From an uncultured Sulfurovum sp. (GTDB lineage: Bacteria > Campylobacterota > Campylobacteria > Campylobacterales > Sulfurovaceae), in assembly GCA_947313765.1 (NCBI GenBank), contig CAMZNQ010000361.1:1-11164 (forward strand): 11,164 nt of DNA, read 5' to 3'. Positions 6,187 to 11,164 of this stretch are shown one piece after another; the stretch's first letter is position 1; every line of letters begins with the position of its first letter. Made by a program: the position numbers and the translations under genes. The notes below the pieces were generated by a model that saw nothing but the letters and a program-made list of their open reading frames with translations, was not told where the DNA came from and did no database searches.

Positions 6187-6251
6187 ACATTAAATCGCCA
6201 ACCAATATTAATTTCAAACTAATCTCTTTTGCCATAATATCTATTAAATAG

Positions 6252-6264
6252 GAGTAATTTACTC
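6252..6264. promoter_or_regulatory. 13-nt palindrome over the -35 region of the solenoid gene
   Basis: GAGTAA-t-TTACTC is a perfect 6+6 palindrome around one central base, at about -34 to -22 relative to the predicted start at 6286. It could be an operator. A T5 run follows, but the one-base centre makes a terminator hairpin unlikely. Confidence 0.35.
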
Positions 6265-6270
6265 TTTTTA

Positions 6271-6279
6271 TGCTATTAT
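6271..6279 (+). promoter_or_regulatory. extended -10 promoter of the solenoid-thioredoxin-ATPase cluster, apparently leaderless
   Basis: TGC-TATTAT (TGn extended -10; hexamer 6274-6279) ends 7 nt before the A of the ATG at 6286. That places the transcription start on the start codon itself. No Shine-Dalgarno sequence lies in the 30 nt upstream. Confidence 0.5.
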
Positions 6280-6285
6280 ATTTCT

Positions 6286-7683
6286 ATGAAAATAGAAGAG
6301 ATAATAGAAAATAATCAAAATGGAATAGTTCTTTTCTTGGGTAGAGTTACAAATTTTAATACTCAAGAGCTAAAAAACTTTTTAGAATCACAAGGTATGA
6401 ACTATAGTAATAAGTATGGTGGAGAGAAGATTGCCATGACTGTACTTAGCACAATGGTTACTCCACTAGAAGAGGAGTACTCCTATGAGTTGTACGATAT
6501 GGGAGTGCCTGAAGTTCGTTTAGCTCAATTTGAGGAGTTCTACACAAAACATATTAAACCAAATACCCTTATGATGTCTCTTAAACTCTCAAATGACCAA
6601 GAGCGTCTAAAGCGTCTGCTTAAAAATAGTTCCTTTTCTGATGAGGTATATCTAAAACTATTTAAGATGTATAATTGGGGTGCAGATGGTGTTTATGAGA
6701 ATGATGATAATCGTGATGCAACCATAACTTTTGTAGAGCGTTTCTATAGACCTGATGGCTTTCGTGACCCTGCTATGGTATACTCTCCTATTACTTTGTC
6801 AAATATCGCTAGAGATGCAAAAACTTCAGATATTTTAGATGCAATGTTGACCATGCCTAACCATGAGATTAAACAGAGTCGTAAAGAGGATTTACGTCCT
6901 AAAAATCTTCGTGAAATAATAGCACTAAATCCAAACATCTCAAATGAAAATATACGCTACCTTTTGAGTTTTAATGATGATAGAATAAATAGTTTTTTAG
7001 CTTGTAATAGCTCCATAGGAGTAGAGGCACAGAGCGTTATCTTTGATGGCTCAAATGATATTGCAAAGCGTATGTTGACTCAAAATGATAGTTTGTCTGA
7101 TGATATTTTCAATAAGCTTCTTAAAGAGGGAGGGGAGATAGTTAGTTCACTATTAACTTTTCAGAAGATAACATCTAGTAGATTAGAGTCTATTTTAAAA
7201 GAGAACTTTTCTGATGAAATTCTCTCTTTTTTAGGAGAGAACCAACTCATAGATGAAGTCTCTTTAGAATTAATAGCAATAAATAGAACATTAGACTATA
7301 GACTCTCTTCCAATAAAAAGATTGATAAGTCTCTATTGGATAAGATATATAATATCTATGGAGATGAGTTTATAGTACCACTTAGTTCAAATCCAAATAT
7401 CTCTAAAAAGCTACTAAATAGGTTCTATCAATCTGAAGATAGAGAGGTCATCTTAAATATAGCCTCAAATAGAGCTACCCCAAAAGAGATTTTAACAGAG
7501 TTGTGCCAAAGAGATGAGCATGATATAAATTGTAGATTAGCCGTAAATCCATCAGTGGAGTTGGAGTATCTGCAACAGTTTGCCCTTAATACAGAGCTTA
7601 TTATGGTGATGAGTCAAAATGAGACATACATAGCAAGTGTAAATTCTGCACATTTAGGAATGAGAAGTGATGATAGATATTAA
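6286..7683 (+). CDS. hypothetical solenoid protein with ten ~26-residue LRV-like repeats
   Basis: No named family is recognised for this 465-residue cytosolic protein (no signal peptide or membrane segment). Residues 1-200 form a separate N-terminal region; GIVLFLGRVTNFNTQELKNF (13-32) faintly recalls the start of a BRCT domain, but this is weak. From about 213 the chain is regular. An Asn (or Gln) recurs at 215, 241, 267, 293(Q), 319, 343, 369, 395, 421 and 445, steps of 26 or 24. It often lies in NPxIS-like turns (ALNPNIS, SSNPNIS, AVNPSVE) followed by a helix with Leu/Ile spacing. This resembles the leucine-rich-repeat-variant (LRV) solenoid and suggests a protein-binding scaffold. The ATG at 6286 follows an extended -10 by 7 nt with no ribosome site. 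The 3' end overlaps the thioredoxin-like gene, so the two are coupled, and a MoxR-type ATPase follows. Confidence 0.8.
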   Translation: MKIEEIIENNQNGIVLFLGRVTNFNTQELKNFLESQGMNYSNKYGGEKIAMTVLSTMVTPLEEEYSYELYDMGVPEVRLAQFEEFYTKHIKPNTLMMSLKLSNDQERLKRLLKNSSFSDEVYLKLFKMYNWGADGVYENDDNRDATITFVERFYRPDGFRDPAMVYSPITLSNIARDAKTSDILDAMLTMPNHEIKQSRKEDLRPKNLREIIALNPNISNENIRYLLSFNDDRINSFLACNSSIGVEAQSVIFDGSNDIAKRMLTQNDSLSDDIFNKLLKEGGEIVSSLLTFQKITSSRLESILKENFSDEILSFLGENQLIDEVSLELIAINRTLDYRLSSNKKIDKSLLDKIYNIYGDEFIVPLSSNPNISKKLLNRFYQSEDREVILNIASNRATPKEILTELCQRDEHDINCRLAVNPSVELEYLQQFALNTELIMVMSQNETYIASVNSAHLGMRSDDRY

Positions 7684-8011
7684 AACTTTAGATACAAAGA
7701 GATATAGTGAAGTAGAGCCATTCATAGGAAATGGAAAACCTACAATCATAGCATTTGGAATGAAACATTGCTATAGTTGTTTAGAGATGAGCAGAGTCTT
7801 TGCAGAGATTCTTGAAAAAAACCCTACAAATCAGATATTTTCTGTTGATGGTCAAAAAGAGCGTCTGATTTTAAGAGATAAATACAGATTAAAGTTAATG
7901 CCTGTTCAGATATTTTTTGATGCTAAGGGGGATGAGGTTTTTAGACATGAGGGGGCATATAAAAAGCCTATTGCAGAGATTATATTAAAAAAGTATGGAT
8001 TTGGAGTCTAA
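7670..8011 (+). CDS. small thioredoxin-fold protein with a CYSC active site
   Basis: This ~113-residue protein has no signal peptide, so it is likely cytosolic. A thioredoxin core is visible: strand PTIIAFGMKHC, the redox motif Cys-Tyr-Ser-Cys (about residues 34-37 from this start), the VDGQ segment after the second strand, and the cis-proline in LMPVQIFF (about 78), followed by FDAKGDEVFRHEGA. CYSC differs from the thioredoxin CGPC, implying a different redox potential or partner. The gene overlaps the end of the solenoid gene by 14 nt. GTG at 7667 just before this ATG is an equally possible start; AGGA at 7656-7659 lies 10 nt before the ATG and 7 nt before the GTG. The ATPase starts 3 nt after its stop. 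The context suggests it reduces or senses disulfides in the products of this cluster; that is inference. Confidence 0.85.
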   Translation: MIDIKTLDTKRYSEVEPFIGNGKPTIIAFGMKHCYSCLEMSRVFAEILEKNPTNQIFSVDGQKERLILRDKYRLKLMPVQIFFDAKGDEVFRHEGAYKKPIAEIILKKYGFGV

Positions 8012-8014
8012 AGC

Positions 8015-9016
8015 ATGAGAGCAGAAGAGATAAAAAAGAGTTTAGATAGTTTGATAGAGTCTCAAATCCCTGTTTTTGTATGGGGAAGCCCAGGGATTGG
8101 AAAATCATCAATCATTAAAGAGATAGCATTAGATAAAGATTTAGAGTTTGTAGATTTACGTCTATCTCTACTTGACCCAACAGATTTAAAGGGAATTCCA
8201 TTTTTTGATAAAGATAACAATGAAGCAGTATGGGCAAGTCCAAACTTTTTACCAAAAGAGGCAAACTCTAAAGGTATTCTCTTTTTAGATGAGATAAATA
8301 CAGCTCCCCCATCTGTTCAAGCCTCTGCTTATCAGTTGGTACTTGACCGAAAAGTAGGAGATTATGAGTTACCAAAGGGTTGGAGTATTGTGGCTGCTGG
8401 TAATCATGAGAGTGATAGAGGTGTTGTCTATCGTATGCCACCACCACTTGCAAACCGTTTTGTTCATCTAAATATGGATGTCAGTTTTGATGATTGGAAA
8501 AGTTGGGCTTATGATAGTGGCATAGATAGTTCGATTATTGCATTCTTGCAATATGACTCTACAAAACTTTTTGATTTTGACCCATCTAAAAATGAGAAAT
8601 CGTTCCCTACACCACGCTCATGGGAGTACGTTCATAAGATTTTAGCTTCAGGTATTGAATCTACTCTATTGATAGATATTATCTCTGGAGCAGTTGGTGC
8701 AGAGAGTGCAACATCATTTATGAGTTTTAGAAAAGTTATGAATAGACTACCAAATATTGATAAACTTTTAAATGGAGATGATGTAGAGATTGAGCATGAT
8801 AGTCAAGTTCTGTTTGCACTTATTGCAGGTGTAGTTACAAACATTAAACAAAGCTCAACTAAAGAGAAGATAGATAATGCTCTAAAGTTCTCATTGAGCC
8901 TACCTAAAGAGTTCTCTGTGATGTTGGTTAAAGATATGCAACAAAACAGAATCAATGTAGAGGGTTCGGCTATTTGGGAAGATTGGGTTGAGGAGTTTGC
9001 CTATTTGTTGGTGTAG
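8015..9016 (+). CDS. MoxR-type AAA+ ATPase
   Basis: This 333-residue AAA_5/MoxR-like ATPase acts as a chaperone-like remodeller in the cytosol. Walker A is GSPGIGKS (24-31), Walker B is ILFLDEIN (88-95), and sensor 1 is AAGN (127-130). The arginine-finger region is PPPLANRF (Arg148), and PTPRSWE (199-203) is consistent with sensor 2. The DPTDLKGIPFF segment (54-64) and NTAPPSVQASAYQLVLDR (95-112) are typical of the MoxR branch that usually sits next to a VWA-type metal-binding protein. Here no such gene follows: the next gene is on the opposite strand and overlaps its last 16 nt. GGAG at 8003-8006 sits 8 nt before the ATG, inside the end of the thioredoxin gene, so the three genes are one operon. 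The target is unknown. Confidence 0.92.
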   Translation: MRAEEIKKSLDSLIESQIPVFVWGSPGIGKSSIIKEIALDKDLEFVDLRLSLLDPTDLKGIPFFDKDNNEAVWASPNFLPKEANSKGILFLDEINTAPPSVQASAYQLVLDRKVGDYELPKGWSIVAAGNHESDRGVVYRMPPPLANRFVHLNMDVSFDDWKSWAYDSGIDSSIIAFLQYDSTKLFDFDPSKNEKSFPTPRSWEYVHKILASGIESTLLIDIISGAVGAESATSFMSFRKVMNRLPNIDKLLNGDDVEIEHDSQVLFALIAGVVTNIKQSSTKEKIDNALKFSLSLPKEFSVMLVKDMQQNRINVEGSAIWEDWVEEFAYLLV

Positions 9017-9942
9017 TTCATACACTCTTTCTCTCGTGGATTTGGTGCATAGTTGGGTGTAGGTTTACAGCCAAATGAACTTTTTGACCATCTAAATTTA
9101 TCAAGCATTAATTTATAGTCTCTCATGCTTGGTAAAGTTCCTTCTGCTTCTATTTTTAAATATTTGCTATTAATCTCTTTTTTTGAAAAAATCATCTCTT
9201 TATTTTTACCCCTAAAAGTAAATGAAGCTAAATTAGTTATTGGTTCATAAATAGTTTTTTTTACTAACTCTCTAGGGTAAGGGTAGAAAATAGTTTGATG
9301 ATTTCCTCCTTCTTTAGCCATAATAAATGTTTTATGCTCTACATTTATATGTTTATACATATCTAAATAGATACGAGGGTCGGTAGAGTAGTCATCTTCA
9401 AAAAGTTCTGTGACAAAATTGGTGTTTTTTGGAAGTTTCATATTTTTTTGATGTTGAAAATCAATCCAAGGAGAAGCTCCCCAAATAAAACGACCATTTT
9501 CTCCTAATTTATCTTCTGTAAAGAGTTTATATCCTAAACTTGGAAGTATTCCTGCACCAGAGGAGTGTCCTGCAAGACCTATTCTCGTCTCATCTATAAT
9601 TCCTTTTTCATTACAAAATTTTTTTCCAAATAGTAGTGCATCATAAAAATGGTTCATAATATAGTCAGAAGCAAAACTTTGTGTAGACAAACCAACAACC
9701 ACATATCCTTGTTGGACTAAATGATGATAGAGATGTGTGTAAACTCTTCTATCTGTTGTTGCTGCTGATAGAAAAAAGATGGTTGGTTTTTTTACATTTT
9801 CTTCTTGATAATAGATACTGATACCCATTTTATTTTTATGTTTAACATTGATTGTTTCATGAAACTCTTTTATCTCATTTTTTTTATCACTACAAGCAAT
9901 GGTGTTGAAAATTATAATAAATAGAATTATGTAGTTTTTCAT
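9001..9942 (-). CDS. alpha/beta-hydrolase, probable lipoprotein
   Basis: This 313-residue predicted esterase or lipase-like enzyme has an N-terminal signal (MKNYIILFIIIFNTIAC) and a probable lipobox Cys17. The -3 position is Thr rather than Leu, so lipidation is likely but not certain. The hydrolase core shows PTIFFLSAATTDRRVY (oxyanion region), the nucleophile elbow GHSSG with Ser127 inside GLAGHSSGAG, an acid candidate in FEDDYSTD (181-188), and the His of GGNHQTI (His215). A C-terminal ~70 residues contain CKPTPNYAPNPREKEC with two Cys that could form a disulfide outside the cytoplasm. This resembles the dienelactone-hydrolase/PAF-acetylhydrolase-like superfamily, and the substrate is unknown. 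It starts 13 nt after ispE with AGAGAGA overlapping the ispE stop, so it is cotranscribed with ispE. Its end overlaps the convergent ATPase gene by 16 nt. Confidence 0.82.
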   Translation of the reverse strand: MKNYIILFIIIFNTIACSDKKNEIKEFHETINVKHKNKMGISIYYQEENVKKPTIFFLSAATTDRRVYTHLYHHLVQQGYVVVGLSTQSFASDYIMNHFYDALLFGKKFCNEKGIIDETRIGLAGHSSGAGILPSLGYKLFTEDKLGENGRFIWGASPWIDFQHQKNMKLPKNTNFVTELFEDDYSTDPRIYLDMYKHINVEHKTFIMAKEGGNHQTIFYPYPRELVKKTIYEPITNLASFTFRGKNKEMIFSKKEINSKYLKIEAEGTLPSMRDYKLMLDKFRWSKSSFGCKPTPNYAPNPREKECMNYTNK

Positions 9943-9955
9943 ATTTTAAATCTCT

Positions 9956-10702
9956 CTATTTAATTTTAAAAAAAGTACTACCACTACCTGAAAAATACCA
10001 CCCATTTGGAGCAATATCTTTTAGTTTAGGGTAGGCTATTAAAGAGGCTCTATATAAATCATTTGCCATGATAGCATCAACTTTAGAGAGAACCTCTCTT
10101 GTTGTTAATCTCTCCCAACCCTCAAAGTTTTTAGGTTCTATGGTCTCAAATAACTCTTTTCTAAATGTTTTATAGACTAGAGGCGTATCACAATGGATAT
10201 TTGGTGTAAAAAGCTCTATCTCAAAAGGCTCATCTTTAAAGGGTTCAACAATCTCTCCAAATCCACTCACATTTGCAGAGTCATAGTCATAAACAAAAAA
10301 TGGAATATCTGCACCAACTTTTGAGCCTATTTTAGCTAGAGTAGGAGTATCTATCTCTAAGTTACAAACTTCATTAAAAAGACGCATAAATGCCCCTGCA
10401 TCAGAAGAGCCACCACCAAGTCCTGCACCTGAAAGAATTCTCTTATGCACTACTACTTTATGGTTTCTAAAAAAATCTGTATCAATACTCATAGCTTTGA
10501 AACTTTTATATATTGTATTACTTTTTGTAGGAACATCTCCACACCCCTCAATGGTAAACTCTTTACATTTTTCTGGAACAAAAGAGATAGTATCATACAG
10601 ATGTGGTACTTTAATAAATCGTGAGAGTAGGGTATGGTAACCATCTTTATGCCCTGTTATTTTTAAAAATGTATTTATCTTTGCATTAGCTTTTATGGTC
10701 AT
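9956..10702 (-). CDS. ispE: 4-diphosphocytidyl-2-C-methyl-D-erythritol kinase
   Basis: IspE is the GHMP-family kinase of the non-mevalonate (MEP) pathway. It phosphorylates CDP-methylerythritol on the way to IPP and DMAPP. The 248-residue chain shows the N-terminal ANAKIN motif with catalytic Lys8, the ATP-binding glycine loop SGAGLGGGSSDAGAF (91-105), GADIPFF with catalytic Asp132, and the C-terminal FSGSGSTFF (237-245). It is shorter than E. coli IspE (283 residues) but complete, with all core motifs. The ATG at 10702 has AGGAGA 7 nt upstream. In Campylobacter relatives ispE often sits with truB/csrA/smpB, as I recall. Here it is instead followed by an alpha/beta-hydrolase lipoprotein gene. 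Confidence 0.95.
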   Translation of the reverse strand: MTIKANAKINTFLKITGHKDGYHTLLSRFIKVPHLYDTISFVPEKCKEFTIEGCGDVPTKSNTIYKSFKAMSIDTDFFRNHKVVVHKRILSGAGLGGGSSDAGAFMRLFNEVCNLEIDTPTLAKIGSKVGADIPFFVYDYDSANVSGFGEIVEPFKDEPFEIELFTPNIHCDTPLVYKTFRKELFETIEPKNFEGWERLTTREVLSKVDAIMANDLYRASLIAYPKLKDIAPNGWYFSGSGSTFFKIK

Positions 10703-10738
10703 ATATTATCTCCTGATGCTATATATAATCTAATTGAA

Positions 10739-10744
10739 CTTATA
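10739..10744 (-). promoter_or_regulatory. possible -10 element of the ispE-hydrolase operon
   Basis: TATAAG on the minus strand (5 of 6) gives a start near 10732 and a ~30-nt leader including AGGAGA. A TATATA closer to the gene (about 10721-10726) would place the start on the ribosome site and is less likely. The assignment is tentative. Confidence 0.3.
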
Positions 10745-10823
10745 ATTTTTGCTTTTATCGTAAATAGAGTTGTTTTTCTATTAATTTCTAAACCCTATAA
10801 AACCTTGCCGTTTTAATAACCAT

Positions 10824-10840
10824 AAAAAATTGGATTTTTT
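10824..10840 (-). terminator. possible AT-only hairpin after the TPR gene
   Basis: AAAAAAT (10824-10830) and ATTTTTT (10834-10840) form a 7-bp inverted repeat around TGG, 20 nt beyond the TPR-gene stop. On the minus strand it ends in a T-run. There is no G-C in the stem, so support is weak. The rest of 10703-10859 shows nothing else convincing. Confidence 0.3.
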
Positions 10841-10859
10841 GGATTTTCTCAATAAAAGG

Positions 10860-11164
10860 CTATCTCTTCTCCAACTCCTCTATCATCTCTAAGAGCAACT
10901 CAACATTACCAACTCCTCTAAACTGCAACAAAATCTCTTTTGCCTCTTTTAGCTTCTCCTTTGGGAGATTGAAAAGGTAAACCCCCATAACTAAACTTTT
11001 AGCATAACCTACACCAAAGGCAGAGGGGTTGAGTTTGGCTAACTCTTGGTATATCTCTAAAGCCTCCCCAACATGCTTAAGTGCCTCTTGGTTTTGGTTT
11101 AGTTTATACTCTAAACTTGCTAAGTTGTTAAGGGTTATTGCCACATAATATTTAAAGGCAGAGG
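10860..11164 (-). CDS. TPR-repeat protein, C-terminal ~100 residues, 5' end outside window
   Basis: The frame stays open to the right edge (codons SAFKYY precede the GTG at 11144), so this is the 3' part of a longer gene and the GTG is not a real start. The visible chain has one clear tetratricopeptide unit of the kinesin-light-chain style, TLNNLASLEYKLNQNQEALKHVGEALEIYQELAKLNPSAF, ending in the NPSAF linker. The same SAF begins the visible portion, consistent with tandem ~42-residue TPRs. The last ~45 residues form a variant unit with a Leu/Glu-rich amphipathic helix (LLLEMIEELEKR). TPR arrays mediate protein-protein contacts. The partner is unknown, and nothing in the window links it to ispE, which lies 157 nt downstream. 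Confidence 0.8.
   Translation of the reverse strand, partial: SAFKYYVAITLNNLASLEYKLNQNQEALKHVGEALEIYQELAKLNPSAFGVGYAKSLVMGVYLFNLPKEKLKEAKEILLQFRGVGNVELLLEMIEELEKR

Noticed and set aside
6744..6938. 64-residue minus-strand frame inside the solenoid gene
   Set aside because: It is an antisense shadow without a ribosome site or recognisable domain.
8268..8453. 61-residue minus-strand frame inside the ATPase gene
   Set aside because: It is antisense to the Walker B/sensor 1 region and composed of chance codons.
10796..10816. AAAAC...GTTTT inverted repeat in the ispE upstream region
   Set aside because: The stem is only 5 bp with a 6-nt loop and no following T-tract on the relevant strand; too weak to call.

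Overview
The window is AT-rich DNA, about two-thirds A+T, with short intergenic gaps and genes on both strands. The protein repertoire suggests a free-living member of the Campylobacterota (Sulfurimonas/Sulfurovum/Arcobacter-like). The FabI resembles Helicobacter/Campylobacter FabI, IspE is short, and most promoters have a clear TATAAT-like -10 behind T-rich tracts with no good -35. This placement is inferred from sequence feel, not from a search.

Layout. (1) 1-1995, minus strand: trpB followed 9 nt later by leucyl aminopeptidase pepA, which is cut by the left edge and opens from an ATG at 744. (2) 1996-2338: no protein gene. It holds the trpB promoter (minus), a phased direct repeat and promoter (plus), and a candidate structured small RNA at 2181-2322 that ends in a long closing stem plus a T6 tract. 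(3) 2339-2833, minus: a single-domain asparaginase-like protein, divergent from (4) fabI-rlmB on the plus strand (2924-4522), ending in a hairpin terminator. (5) 4534-6155, minus: a Tat-type TRAP substrate-binding lipoprotein (dctP-like), then a small outer-membrane barrel protein with its own promoter over nested palindromes. (6) 6286-9016, plus: three tightly packed genes, a solenoid protein built from ~26-residue repeats, a small thioredoxin-fold protein, and a MoxR-type AAA+ ATPase. The first appears to be leaderless. (7) 9001-10702, minus: ispE and a downstream alpha/beta-hydrolase lipoprotein whose 3' end overlaps the ATPase gene. (8) 10860-11164, minus: the 3' end of a TPR-repeat protein cut by the right edge.

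Most genes are housekeeping: tryptophan synthesis, peptide turnover, fatty-acid elongation, rRNA methylation and isoprenoid precursor synthesis. The items most worth following are the plus-strand structured RNA with its phased upstream repeat, and the solenoid/thioredoxin/MoxR cluster. That cluster looks like a small protein-remodelling module, but it lacks the VWA-type partner gene that usually accompanies such ATPases. I see no CRISPR array, insertion sequence, tRNA, rRNA or clear sign of horizontal transfer.
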